The translations under genes were made by a program, and so were the position numbers. A DNA stretch of 64,000 bases. Source: Nelumbo lutea (lineage: Eukaryota > Streptophyta > Magnoliopsida > Proteales > Nelumbonaceae). Of this stretch, positions 23,014 through 34,342 are shown piece by piece (within the stretch, counting starts at the first letter, position 1; each line of letters opens with the position of its first letter). The stretch covers positions 101,765,583 through 101,829,582 of the forward strand of contig JAKGHH010000003.1 in the NCBI GenBank assembly GCA_022828595.1, written 5' to 3'. Under the pieces are notes generated by a model. The model saw only the letters and a list, made by a program, of their open reading frames with translations. It was not told the DNA's origin and searched no databases.

Positions 23014-23514
23014 AGACCTGTTCATAGGTCAGGCTCGGGCCAGGCTTTCACTTGTCACTAATGAAAATATACTAGGCCCGAGCCCGAGCTCGGCTCTGGT
23101 AAAAAGCCCGAAACCCGAGCCTGAGCCCGAAGCCCGACCTAATTGAAAAAAAAAAACAATTTTCCCTATTCAAATTATAATTAAAATTTCAGATAGTATT
23201 TTTTTTCTATTTAAATGAACAATGGGCCTACAAGATGGTATTTTTTCCTTTTTTTTTATATATTTTAAAACAATTTTACATTCTTAAATCAAAAAATTTA
23301 TTCAAATGGACATAATCACATAACTAATTTTATGTTTAATATTAGGTCAGGCCAGGTTATTTTGACAAAACCCGAATCCGGCTCGAATTTATTGTGGGCC
23401 AGACTTTTTGGCCCGAATTTAAATCTGCGGGCCTATAAGCATGTTCAAGCCCGTCCAGGGGTTGGACCGGGCCGAGCCGGCCCATCGGGCCACCTGGCCC
23501 ATGAACAGGTCTAG
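23014..23514. mobile_element. hAT-like MITE candidate
   Basis: About 500 bp bounded by inverted ends: AGACCTGTTCATAGGTCAGG at the left and its near-complement ending CATGAACAGGTCT at the right. The flanks ACTCAGCC and GCCCAGCC would be an 8-bp duplication with two mismatches. The interior has many GGCCCGAGCC-type repeats and no coding frame. Confidence 0.55.
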
Positions 23515-25060
23515 GCCCAGCCCATTAACAACAATAGTGATCACGTTATTTCAATGAAGCTACTTGGAGTAACTTTGCAATTTAGTTGCATTTCTCACAT
23601 CCAAAATGTAATGGTTGGCTTTCCCAATTTTCACCAAACACAGCTTATGGCATTTCCATGTGAGACCCAAATCAGAAAGCACACTTACCAGCAGGGGAGG
23701 AGTCAAGATTTTTCTTGAGGGGCGCCAAAAGTAATAAACATTGATTAGGAGCCAAAAGTAAATACATAAGGATAGATGGGCTGAAATATAAGTGAGATGT
23801 AAGTAAAAATGTGGACCCCCCCTCTACGACCCCTAGTTCCACCTTTACTAATGTTGTTTTATTCCTTAGGTAAAGTTGTACAATGAATATTTTATTCGAA
23901 AACATGACATTATTGAGGGGACAATATCGATTCATCATGTATTAGCAATTTTTAGTGCATATGGGTTATTGATTTTATCAAAGGTTATGTTTGGTTTGAA
24001 GGAAAATGTAAGAAAAGGAAGGGAAAAATTGGAAAACTCATACAAGATTTGTAAAGGTTTTCCTAACTTTCCTTTCCCTTTCCTACTTTTTTTCTTCAAA
24101 CCAAACACAATGTAAGGGTCTATTTGTTCCCTCTTAATTCGTATATCTTAAGAGGAATCTTTTAACTTTAAGAGAAAAATAGGTGTTCGCTTCCCTTCAT
24201 CTCCTATTTCTTAAAGTGCAATCATACAACTTTTTTGTAAGACAAACAAAAACTCTTGTATATAAGGTCAAAATAAATATTTGATAAATTTCATAATTCA
24301 GAATTCATAACAACATTTTATGCATTCAAAGTTCAGAATAAAGAAAAGTTCACCGATACTAATACACCTCTTAATGTAATTATTGCACTTTCAAATGTCA
24401 AACTTCAGATCAACCGAGCAAACCCTAAGTCTGAGGACGGTTTTATTTGTCCAAGTAAATGAGTCGCTTATGAATCTTTGTTTTCCATAGGACCACCTCA
24501 TACTAAAATAAAAACACGGGTTTGTATCTTTTCCATGGGACTCGCCAACTTACTCGTCCCACTTCCCAAAAAACAAATGAGGCCATAGTGAAAGAAGACA
24601 AACCAAAACAAAAATCAACTTAGAAATCATATACCAAATTACAAGAATACCCATTGTATATGCAAGGGTACCAATGAAGCCGATTACTTGGGTTAATCAA
24701 AACTGAGAACCCTAACCTCAAATAAACATGACCCACCCAACCCTATAGAATAAGATCAAACTAGATTTGCCATTTAATTTGAACCAATGGCAACCCTACT
24801 TCTCTTAATAGAAACTACCCGAATTCGGATTAACTGAACACATTAGTTGTGTAGCAAGTTATGGAATTAATGATAACACCCCACACCGGTGATAAATTAC
24901 ATAGGACTCAGTGAAAAGATTGAATGGTTATGGTCCCATGTATTTTATGACTGGTATGGGGCATTATTATTAGTTACACAGTTACTAAACAACTATTGCA
25001 TTCGGCTAAGCATATCTTGTATAACCTGCATTGATTTTCATTAATTTTTAAGTGGCATTA
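23515..25060. other. Intergenic sequence with a short foldback element
   Basis: No gene is seen. A small inverted repeat at 23989-24107 (TGTTTGGTTTGAAG and its complement) looks like a tiny MITE. The rest is AT-rich. Confidence 0.45.
23989..24107. mobile_element. Small foldback/MITE
   Basis: About 119 bp with terminal inverted repeats TGTTTGGTTTGAAG at the left and CTTCAAACCAAACA at the right, and complementary purine- and pyrimidine-rich arms. It can fold into one hairpin. No clear target duplication was found. Confidence 0.5.
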
Positions 25061-25079
25061 TATATATATATATATATTG
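25061..25079 (+). promoter_or_regulatory. TA microsatellite / possible TATA element
   Basis: A run of TA repeats about 130 bp upstream of the 50-codon ORF at 25207. It could act as a TATA element or be only a microsatellite. Confidence 0.3.
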
Positions 25080-25206
25080 GTATGTGTGGAAAGAAATTAA
25101 TAAACTTTATTTATTATTAATTTTTTTCTATAAATACTTTCTCCAGTGTCTGATAAATGAAATAAAAACACACATAGGCTCTTACTTGAGGAACCAGCAA
25201 AAAGGG

Positions 25207-25359
25207 ATGGTGGAAAATTACTTGGATGTCAATGGCCAAGATAGAAGGTGTTTGCTCTTGTTGTTGGCATTGTGGGTGGTGGGATTATCATCTCTCTCTC
25301 TCTCGGTTTATGGCCAAGCTTTCTCAAGGTATAAGAATTTCCAAAGGGACCCCAAATGA
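25207..25359 (+). CDS. Candidate small secreted/membrane peptide, 50 aa
   Basis: I do not recognise this protein. The ORF has a good plant start context (G at -3, G at +4). The product opens MVENYLDVNGQDRR, continues with a strongly hydrophobic segment (CLLLLLALWVVGLSSLSLSV) and ends YGQAFSRYKNFQRDPK, a short basic tail. This is the layout of a small secreted peptide precursor or a single-pass membrane peptide. An in-frame upstream Met at 25084 would add 41 residues, but lies too close to the TA tract to be likely. Chance occurrence cannot be excluded. Confidence 0.3.
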   Translation: MVENYLDVNGQDRRCLLLLLALWVVGLSSLSLSVYGQAFSRYKNFQRDPK

Positions 25360-26520
25360 AGTCTAATTCTTGTATGCTTTCTTTGCTTCTTTGGCTGCTG
25401 TGCTCACACAAAAATACCTAGAAAGAGCCAAAGGGAACGAGGGAGGAATATTTACTGTAAATCTCTTTTCTTGCCATCTCCTCTTTGTTTGTTAAATTGC
25501 ATCTCTTCAACTTAACTTTAGTAGAGTTTGTGTAGATTATAGCAGAGTTTGATTTTTTTTTTTTTTTGGGTACAAATCAACAAGTTAAATGGCAACATAA
25601 GTTGTAAGAAGAATATGTGAATAGATTAGTATGAAGCAAAACAAAATTCCAAGCACCGTAGTTCGGGAAATGTCACTATCTGTTTTCAATTGAGGGAACC
25701 ATATCATACCAACAAGAAAGTGATATGAAAGCTATCTTAAAGTGAATTTAACAGGAATTCAAGCTCCACATTTGACAAAAGGATATACCTCCACTAAGAT
25801 GAAATCCAATAAAGGAAAAGGAAATTTACAAAATTCCACTAGGGGAAATCCAAGAACTCATCCAATTTTTTCCCAACTTATGTCGCCCTAAAAAATGAGC
25901 TAAAATTATATTGGATATCTAGTATCTTTATCCACCAAATGAGAGCAATTGTGACTAGAGAGAAGGAACTTCTTTTGTTTTCAGTTTTGCAGTTCAAAGA
26001 TAGGAGCTCTCCAATTCAGTTTTGGGTAGAGAAGAGAAGGAGAGGAAGCCAAAGAGGTGATTTCAACGCTCTCATACGTCAAAATAGAGCCATGGACATT
26101 TCATTTGTTTCAACTGCACAATGTTGGTTTCCCTTCATATTTCAAATCGTTTCAGAGTTTAGAACGATCCTTCTCTAGAAGATAAGAAGAAGGCAAGGGT
26201 AGAAGATGCACTAGAACACTTAACCATTCTACCTCAACTTTTGTACATTAAATGAGTTAAGGACATGAAGAAAAGAGAAAAGCTGAAGAAAAACATAACA
26301 ACAAATGATATTCTTGCAACTTTGTTTGGTTATTCTTCTTCTTCTTATTTAAAAGGGTAAAATAAGGTTTAAAAATTTTTAAATGAGTTCATTTGTAACA
26401 TTTCATTGATGGAGGATACGTTTAAGTCTAATGGGTCAACCCGCAAGGTATATTTAAGTCTATTTGAAAAACTCAATGTACATTTAAATCAATTTAGGAA
26501 AACTCAAGTTATGTTTAAGT
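25360..26520. other. Intergenic, no gene seen
   Basis: AT-rich sequence; the open frame at 25939-26178 has no protein-like features. Nothing else can be supported. Confidence 0.5.
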
Positions 26521-26522
26521 CC

Positions 26523-26665
26523 CAATTGAGTGGTGGCTCAATTGGTGCATTAATGGGGTAATCCTAGGGGTGATGTGGATTTGAGTCTCATTATTACCAC
26601 ATTTGTTGAGAGTTATTAGTGTGTTGTATTAAATACCAGAAATAAGGCATGTTGAAGTTTTTTAC
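26523..26665 (+). mobile_element. tRNA-derived SINE candidate
   Basis: A polymerase III A-box-like TGGCTCAATTGG at about 26534-26545 is followed about 32 bp later by a B-box-like GGATTTGAGTCTC at about 26577-26589, the spacing of a tRNA-derived head. The body then ends in a T-rich stretch near 26665. Confidence 0.45.
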
Positions 26666-26689
26666 CCTTTCTTTTGCTCTCATGGGGTT

Positions 26690-26812
26690 ACATAGTGCAA
26701 GGGTAACACATCCCCCATCCCATTTAAGCCCCAACCCTTGTGGCAATGGGATTTGATCCTAGGTCTTTGCTACAACAAGTCAAAGATGATACCAATTGGT
26801 AATTTAGGTAAA
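26690..26812 (-). mobile_element. tRNA-derived SINE candidate (minus strand)
   Basis: On the minus strand ACCAATTGGTATCATC resembles a tRNA 5' end/A box, and GGATCAAATCCC is a good B box. It lies back to back with the plus-strand SINE to its left. Confidence 0.45.
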
Positions 26813-27099
26813 TTAAATAATAGGGGAAAGAGCAACACAATACCTAATGGGAGTGATGATTCAATTAGTGCTCCTGGTAATTGAAGTTCTCTGTATTTCT
26901 AGATGCATGACTAGGTTTCCTTCCCAAAAGAGGCTGAAAACGTACACTATTTAAAAAAAAATGTTGATAAGTCTTCAATCAATGAAAAAAGATATAAAAA
27001 ATAAAACAAAAACAAAGTTCCATACTTTCCACTAGACCCCTTGAAAATTAACATGTTATCTCATTTAATTAATTAATTCATTATTATTATTATTATTAT

Positions 27100-27200
27100 T
27101 CTTGTTGTTGTTGTTTCAAGAGCTACGCAATGGGGGTAGACCACCCCCAATCCAAGTGCAGGAACGATTTGATCCCAACTGCTACAACCAACAAGAGACA
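27100..27200 (-). mobile_element. SINE fragment
   Basis: On the minus strand GGGATCAAATCGTTCC is a B-box-like motif, and the segment ends in CTCTTGAAACAACAACAAC, a simple-repeat tail. Only the 3' part of a SINE appears to be present. Confidence 0.4.
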
Positions 27201-27846
27201 TTTCCCTAATTTAATTTGATTCCCATGTTTTTCTTTTAAATTTTCATGGACATGCAAACATCCCATTTATCAAGATATGGGGTTTTCTTTAATGAACATC
27301 TGTAAGATATGATGGTTCTAAATCTCATTTTTTTTCAAGCCACAAAAGGTAGTGTAAGCAAACTCCACTTAGGTTTCGCCACGTGTCTAAGCATAGCGTG
27401 AGTTACTATTTTATATTCATTGCAAGATGTTGGTAGTGTACTAAGTTCATCATAGAGTTGCGAAATCATTTTATACACATCGTTGATCTTAGATAGCACA
27501 TTGTGCTCATCACAGGTCTTAGAAGGGATTTCATGCTCATTGCAAGTGTAGGTGGTTTATATACTTAGATAGCACATTGTCTCGGTTGCTTTGGCACTTC
27601 AGGCATTTCTCATCGCCTTGTTTACTCTAATTGCTCTGTCTTTTTCGACTGAGATTTCTTTATGTAGTCTTTGCTTAAGGCTTTCATTATAGTTTCGATG
27701 ATGACGAATTATATATACTTTCGTTAAAAATGCTCATTCTAAGAATATAAGATTACGAGAATCTGATTTGGTCTTCACGGGGAAATCAGATTTAATCCTC
27801 ACAAAATCATTGTCACAACGTGCTCTCAATCACATGTAGTTGTGCA
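27201..27846. other. Intergenic, no gene seen
   Basis: No coding region, RNA or clear repeat is visible. Confidence 0.5.
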
Positions 27847-28087
27847 TTAGGAATAGGGTATTCTTAAACTACCCTTATGGTTTAGCTAATTGACTAAGTA
27901 TACCCTTATAGTTTGAACATTGACTAACGCTACTCTTACTATTTCTGACAATTGACTAATGCTTACCATTAGCGTCTATTAACAGAAAGACAAAAAAGAC
28001 TATTTTACCCTTTATTCTTTTTCAAAATTTCAAAATAAAATAGGAAAAGGGGAAAGAAACATTGATTCATCAAACCCTCGATGATTG

Positions 28088-28665
28088 GAGTATTCAAGGC
28101 ATGATGACCGGCCTAGTTTGCATCACTCCGAGAGCATGTAGGTCTTTGCACAGAGTAGTGAATTCTCTGTGCAATGGCATAATTGTGGTTACGGGGGGTT
28201 AACCATGGGCATTATTGTTGGTACTGTGCATGTAGGGGTGGTGCAATCGTGGGCAGCAATAGTGATGGGTATAATGTCCGACAACGCTCCATGGTTCACC
28301 ATGATGATCCTTTACAACAAGTCTTCGTTTCTATAGCAGGTGAGCTAGCTAGCATTTAATTCATTGAAAAAATATAGGTGGTGCATAGTGGAGTGCAGAG
28401 ATTAACATGTCAGTGTCGTTTTAATCTGTTACTTTGGTCAATAAAGTGGATGATACATTCGGGGTATTCCACACGCACGTGGTCGTTCTCTCTTCACCAG
28501 CTCATCTTACCGGTGAAGAGCTCGAGGGGTGCATTCTACAGTGAGGAAGGAGGGGTATAGTTACTGAAGCAATTGGTTGCGGCTATGTTCGTCATCGGAT
28601 GGCTTGTGGCCGCACATATGTTGGTATTTAGAATGACCAACGCCGCGGGATTCACTGTGTAAGGG
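28088..28665 (+). pseudogene. Captured AMT2-type ammonium transporter fragment
   Basis: Plus-strand pieces match plant AMT2 in order: VIQGMMTGLVCITP (28088-28130), VQSWAAIVMGIMS followed by APWFTMMIL (about 28241-28325), VDDTFGVFHTH (about 28448-28480) and SSRGAFYSEEGGV with LLKQLVAAMFVIGW (about 28520-28610). A 108-bp insert separates the first two. Between the second and third lies sequence that starts like an intron (CAG then GTGAGC at about 28340), so genomic DNA rather than cDNA was captured. Frame changes and stops make it non-functional. AMT proteins carry ammonium through the membrane; the FHTH stretch is a pore region. Confidence 0.75.
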
Positions 28666-28862
28666 GTGCCAGTAAAGATAGAGAAATCTTTGCTAGATTT
28701 GGTGGAGATTGGAGGAAGAAAACTAGGTTTTCTTGGGATGACGAAAAACACAAGTAACGATGAACAGGGTAGAAGCACCCTGGTTGCTGATCTGTACAGA
28801 TTCAGTCTATCAAGAGGGTTTCATCGGTAAGAACAAGATGAAGAAGGAGAAAGAGAAGAAGA

Positions 28863-28915
28863 GGGGGGGGGGGGGGGTGAGAGAGGGAAGATGAGAGAGA
28901 GAGAGAGAGAGAGCG
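28863..28915. repeat. G run and GA microsatellite
   Basis: A run of about 14 G followed by GA dinucleotides, inside the AMT2-carrying element. Confidence 0.9.
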
Positions 28916-29236
28916 GGGAAGGGACCTGGTCAGAGGTGGGAGGTGGAGAGGGTCAATGCCAAGTCGTTGCCGCTGTGTCGAGAATTGGAAGAGACGAATA
29001 GTATTTTTTGGTTCTCTCGAAAATGAATTCAGGATGAAGGAAGGATAATATTGGGTTTTAAAAGAATTTTAAACATCACATGGTCTAACATGTACATGGG
29101 TTTTGATAGAATAACGGATGCTAACGGTAAGGGAAGTATTAGTCAATTGTCAAAAACAATGAGTAGCGTCAATCAATTTTCAAATAATAAGGGTATACTT
29201 GGTCAATTAACTAAACCATTCTCACGCTTAGGAATA

Positions 29237-29908
29237 TCTCCCCATGTATAAAAACATACAAATATGGAAATATTCCCAATGCATGACTACAAAAAACTGT
29301 AAGCACAGTGTAAAAATGATATTGTGAGGACTGAATCCGATACTCCCGCACAAGAATGTCCTTTGAAGCTGTGCTTTGGGAACATATTTATATGTATTTT
29401 TTCGTGATGAGATATTTCCAATGCACAAATGCAAAGGACTGAGAGGACGGTCCATTTCAGATATTATAATCAGCCAGAATATATATATATATATATATAA
29501 AGATAAAAGCCCAACTATAGACCAAACTGCTGATGAAAAAGATTCAGATCCTGAGCACGGGAGAAAGCTCAGTTGCAATGATATAGCAATGATTAATTGA
29601 CGATGAATTATCTAAGCTACAACAAGCCATACATAGAAAAGCATAGAAAAACCCAAGCCTTACACTGTCTTAGATCATCTCACTTATACCGTATTTGGTT
29701 TGATAGAAAATAAGAGAGAATCGGGAGAAAAATCGTATTACAGAACTTTCATATTGAACATTTGCAACAAAATGTACTAATGTCCAGTGCGGCCAACGTC
29801 AACACTCCACAGAAGAGGAGCTGTGTGATAATAAGTTTGTCCTATTTAGGTTTTATATTTGTTTCTGTTTTTTATAATAGTATTAATTATTCATTTTTTT
29901 TTCTTAAG
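29237..29908. other. Intergenic with a TA microsatellite
   Basis: No gene is seen. A TA repeat is at about 29478-29500. Confidence 0.5.
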
Positions 29909-30488
29909 CAGTGTTTGATTGCAGTACAATTTTATTTACACTGATAAAATAAAACTATAGTAGCGCAAATGATTTTGATACAAATTTTGATTTATTTTTG
30001 TTTCAAATTTTACCTCATTTTGTTTGATTGGAGTACAAATAAAGTAAAATAAGACTTGGAGCTGAACAAAGCAACACTCGAGACAAAGGTGATGTTTGGA
30101 GCATCTTTTGGAGTGTTTTTCAATCTGCAGGAAGCTCAAAAGACCAAAAAATGGTCTTTTCCCATTTGGTATTGCACAGACTGAAAGAGTAGAAGATGAG
30201 CATACAAAAAAGACCAAAAAATCTGAAAATCGAGAAACTTTAAATGAAGCTTTTGGTCTTTCCACGCTGAAAATAGCCTTTCCAACTGTTTTAACAGCCT
30301 GGTAGACCACAGTGCAAACCAAAGAGTACTGGTCTTTAAAAACAAAACCCCAAATGCTCAATGCATCTTATTGTCTTCTGAGCTGTTGAAAGATCTATTT
30401 AGAAAAACATGCCAAACAGACCCAAAATTAAACCAGAATTTGCATTATTTTCATTTGCACCTCATGCATACTGGAACCAAACACAGCC
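29909..30488. mobile_element. Candidate MITE with a nested smaller one
   Basis: The ends resemble each other in inverse orientation: CAGTGTTTGATTGCAGTA at the left and TACTGGAACCAAACACAG at the right. Inside, 30091-30366 has its own inverted ends (GATGTTTGGAGCAT and ATGCTCAATGCATC). No firm target duplication was found, so the assignment rests on the inverted ends only. Confidence 0.4.
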
Positions 30489-31834
30489 TTGAAGAATATC
30501 AGTGTATACAGTAATAGAGGTGAAAGCAACACAATTGTAGGATTAAGAGTTAACAATATATTGCAGAAAACACGTTAACAAATAACAACACTACATAAAT
30601 ATATTCTGTTTTGATTGGATGTGTGCTGAAAAGTTTAATGAGATGTTACCATCCTTGAAATTACGAGTCTCAGTCCCGTAGATACAAAATCTTAGCTTTC
30701 ACCATAACAGACGCAAGGAAAATAGTCTCTTGTTACAGTATTAATAGGTGTATGTTCGCAACCATAGAACACTTGTCTTCTATGATCGACAGACAAGAGA
30801 GACTCTGATCAGAATCAAACAAAATAAACAGCTGCCTAAAAAGTCGGTGTGTTCGGTTGAAGATTCGGTCTAAAGGCAGAAAGACTGACAATATTCATAT
30901 ACCTTAAGGTTTGAACAGACTTCGGATTTCAGGAGAATGAAATTGAAAGAATGATGTTAGTAATAAAAGAGGAATCAGACGATATGATAAAAGTGTTAAT
31001 GATCATCAGAACCATGGTGGATCAGATAGGAATGGAGAATACCGAGTAGTGCTTTAGAGTTTTTGGTGTGAAAGGAATGCCAAGATCTGCAAAAATAAAA
31101 AATAACAGGACAACTCATTATTATGAGACTAGCACATCGGATCTAACAAGGAGGAACTTAAGGGGATCACAATGGACTCTATTTTGAGAGGACTGCTCTT
31201 CCAAGCAGGATTTGACCCTAGAAAGAAGCAGGTTATTCAAGCTTGGACAGCATAAGAGATTGAAGGGATAAAAATACACTTTGATGGGTGAAGCCTTGCT
31301 TTTGTTTGGTGATTACTCGTCACCTCTTCTTGATTGTACCTTCTTTCTTAAAGATTAATGCTCAAGAGTGCGAATACAAATATGTTCAGTGCAAAACATT
31401 GTATAACCTCATTGCATTTTTTTAAAGAAAGTAACAAATCCCATTTAAAGAGAAAAGAAACAAGGTACATGAGAAGATGTACAACTGCAAACAAGGACTC
31501 TCCTAAGAGACTACAAGGGCAGAGAAAAATCACTAAACAAAGGATCCCTATGGACCCTGCCAAAGAATTAAGTTTCCTAGGGATCCATTTACAGTCATCT
31601 AGGCCATAATGTCACTTACCTTGTCCAGATAGTTTACCAGTCTCCAAGGGCCATTGTCCTTCTCCCCTAACCATTTTATAATGTCTCTACCCAAACTGAG
31701 CCTAAGTTTGGAAAGTACAAATGCAAATACATATAAAATAATACAAAATATAAGGTTTTGCACTCTACATATTTGCATTTGTACTCCTTCCAAACTGAGC
31801 CTAATGAATTTATGAATTTTCCTTTTATTTATCT
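30489..31834. other. Intergenic, no gene seen
   Basis: AT-rich sequence; the short open frames have no recognisable domain. Confidence 0.5.
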
Positions 31835-31964
31835 TTAAAAAAAGGGGTTCTTGCCGATAACGGCAACTTTTGGCCCCTAATATCAATAAAAATAAAATTT
31901 TTAATATAATTTCTAGAATAGGTTACCTTTTTTGAAAAAAATATCAAATGAGGGCAAAAATTCT

Positions 31965-32535
31965 ATTCACCTCCTTCCTCCTTCGAACGATTCACGCGGG
32001 CAGGACCTTAGAGATCTCATCGCACGGGTCCTGACACACTACCAACAGCACTTGGAGGAGAAATCCAGAGCGGCTCACAGGGACGTGTACCTCGTACTGC
32101 CGCTCCCGGGTTCAGCTCCTTAGAGCGGGCCTTGTTCTGGATTGGCGGATTCAGACCCGGACTGGTGTTCCAGCTCATTGCCAATTCCATTAGGGACCTG
32201 TCACAGGACCAAGTGCAGAGGATGGAAACGCTGAGGGCTGAGACAAGTGTGGAGGAGGCAACCGGAGGAGGAACTGGCGAGGCTACAGGAGAGCATGGTG
32301 GCGCCACCCGTGTCTGAACTTCTGAGGCGGGGAGGAAGGGCGGTGAATGGGGAGGAGGGGACTGACTTCAAGATTTTGCTGGGGAGTCCAGACATGCTAC
32401 GAGCAAACACTGCAACCAAAATGATTCAGTTACTAAGCCCTGTTCAGACTGTGAACTTCTTAGCAGCCGCAGTGCAGCTTTCAGCTCAGGATTCGAAGGT
32501 TGCGTTTTCAAAGAGACACCGAGCAAGAGGGTAAG
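31965..32535 (+). pseudogene. Captured DOG1-domain protein fragment (frameshifted)
   Basis: Three consecutive frames give parts of a DOG1 (seed dormancy control) domain. They are LRDLIARVLTHYQQHLEEKS with RAAHRDVYLVL; then FWIGGFRPGLVFQLIANSI and LSQDQVQRMETLRAET; then EEELARLQESMVAPPVSELL and NTATKMIQLLSPVQTVNFLA. The WIGGFRP motif and the terminal LSPVQTVNFLAAAVQL block are diagnostic of the family. Two frameshifts (about 32100 and 32245) break it. It has no sign of an intron. Confidence 0.8.
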
Positions 32536-32555
32536 TAGAAACCACTAATACCCTC

Positions 32556-32558
32556 CCT

Positions 32559-32606
<48 letters not shown>
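32556..32606. repeat. CT microsatellite
   Basis: A run of about 25 CT dinucleotides inside the DOG1-carrying element. Confidence 0.95.
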
Positions 32607-32609
<3 letters not shown>

Positions 32610-32904
32610 TCACATCTGAGTTGTTCCAAACTCAGAGCAGAACGGTGAGATGAGAGGGAAACTATGCTCTCCTCTAAGTTTGGAAGAACTCAGATGCAGA
32701 GAAGAAGAAGAAGAGAGGTGGGGGAGATCGGAGGTGGGGAAGGTTTGCCACCGCTTTTCAAAAAAGTTGCCCTTATCGGCAAGAAACCCTTAAAAAAATA
32801 AAACACAGCCCCCTTACTTAAGGGGTAGGTGGAATTTTCAAAAGATCATACAGAAACATCATGCTTAGCTACTCAAGTCCAGCAGCTAAAGCTATATCTT
32901 TGAG

Positions 32905-33147
32905 AGCATAGTTTTCAAGGCGCCAAGGCGAGGCCTTTTTGAATGTGAAAAACTGAAAATATAAAACTGTGATGTATTTGTTGCCTTTTTGAATGTCAAC
33001 CATGAATTGATTACACTAGTTCCCTTCATTCTAGACACTTGGATGAGTGAAAAACTGAAAATATAAAACTGTGATGTATTTGTTGCCTTTTGAATGTCAA
33101 CCATGAATTGATTGCACTGGTTCCCTTCATTCTAGACACTTGGACTA
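32905..33147. repeat. MITE half-end and 102-bp tandem duplication
   Basis: ATAGTTTTCAAGGCGCCAAGG near 32909 looks like a single end of a MITE of the kind found at 34343. It is followed by two tandem copies (32945-33046 and 33047 to about 33147) that both start GTGAAAAACTGAAAATATAA and differ at only a few positions. Confidence 0.7.
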
Positions 33148-34333
33148 TAGATCCTACGCTTCATTAATAAGCTTTTGATTGCTATTGCTGAGAAAAAAAA
33201 TAAAAAAAGCAGGACAAAGGAACTGGACAGGAATTCAAGACAATAAGCAGTAGGGGATTCATTAACAAAAACAGTGCATTGAAATGGAGATTGTCATGAA
33301 CCAAAAAAGGACATGTGTCTGGATATTACCATAATCAATTATGGGAATTTCCATCTGGCAATAATGAACATCTGACCCACAGGCAGGAAACAGAAGGCTA
33401 CTAACCAATGGATCCCATTAAAAAGATTTTAGGCCGAAATTAAACACCTCAGGTGATTATACACCATCTGATCACTTCAATTGATCCTTCTTACTTTGTT
33501 CGAAAGAAAACAAAGAAATTGATTGGATGGTTAGGACTTGGGATCATCCAACTACAACTGAGCATTAACCAAGATCTCAACCAGTAATGGGGTTCAGTAC
33601 ACCTACGACTCATAATGGGCTAGTGGACAGGTTGGCAGAACAGGGGACGGCAAGGAACTCAATGTGTTGCCGTGTTGGGAAGTAATTGAACAAGAAGGGA
33701 CTTGGTAATTGACGTCACAATCATCATGTATGGTTATGAGGCTGACCATCCAGCCACTCATATGTACATTAACTCACTTTTAATCAATAAAACAAAATCA
33801 TTTACTGTTACTGACAAAAGCACAGTACATAGATTCTTCCCTCACGCATGCACATGAACTCCAAACAGGCAATAGAGTATCCATGCATGTTGTCCATCCT
33901 TTATAATTGCTGAAATATATGTCACAAGTTCTCAAAAAAATAAAAAATAAAAACACAGATAACCACTAAAAAAGTAACCCAGAGATGCACCTTAAGAGAT
34001 AGTATGCATTGAATGAAATACCACCTAAATGTTAGGAACGTAACCCCTTCCAGGGCCCAGATAACTGGGAGCCTGGGACCAAAACCTTATTCTTATTGTA
34101 CAACATACCAATTAATGGAAATTCAGAAAAGAGAGTAGAAGAAACCTTGGGGGAGAGAAGACCAGATTTGGAGGAAACTTGGTTGGTGGGGCCCAAACAG
34201 CAATTGTTTCTTTAGGGCACCACAATAGAACCCTAAGACCTAATTATCTCAACTGGATGTCTGAAATTTTAGAGAGCAAATCTTTCAATTTAAAACAGCA
34301 GGGTTTTTTTTGTAAATTTCTTTTTTGGGTATA
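33148..34333. other. Intergenic, no gene seen
   Basis: No coding region or repeat could be supported. Confidence 0.5.
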
Positions 34334-34342
34334 GTTAAACAA

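Larger units (their letters stand above)
27856..29227. mobile_element. Pack-MULE-like element carrying an AMT2-type gene fragment
   Basis: A 1372-bp element bounded by a perfect 9-bp duplication TTAGGAATA (27847-27855 and 29228-29236), the length typical of Mutator-like elements. Long inverted arms of about 130 bp flank it; for example TAATTGAC(T/C)AAGTATACCC is in both arms in opposite orientation. The ends differ by a small indel. There is no transposase; the interior is a broken ammonium transporter gene segment plus low-complexity G and GA runs (about 28863-28915). Confidence 0.85.
31844..32789. mobile_element. Pack-MULE-like element carrying a DOG1-domain gene fragment
   Basis: A 946-bp element with 28-bp terminal inverted repeats that differ at two positions (left end GGGGTTCTTGCCGATAAC, right end the complement of GGGTTTCTTGCCGATAAG). 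It is flanked by a perfect 9-bp duplication TTAAAAAAA at 31835-31843 and 32790-32798. The GGG start and 9-bp duplication are typical of Mutator-like elements. No transposase is present; the interior is a host gene fragment and a CT microsatellite (about 32556-32606). Confidence 0.85.

Noticed and set aside
25939..26178. 79-codon plus-strand frame
   Set aside because: No start context, domain or signal peptide; length is expected by chance.
28536..28778. 80-codon minus-strand frame inside the AMT2-carrying element
   Set aside because: It is antisense to the recognisable AMT2 fragment and has no independent protein features.
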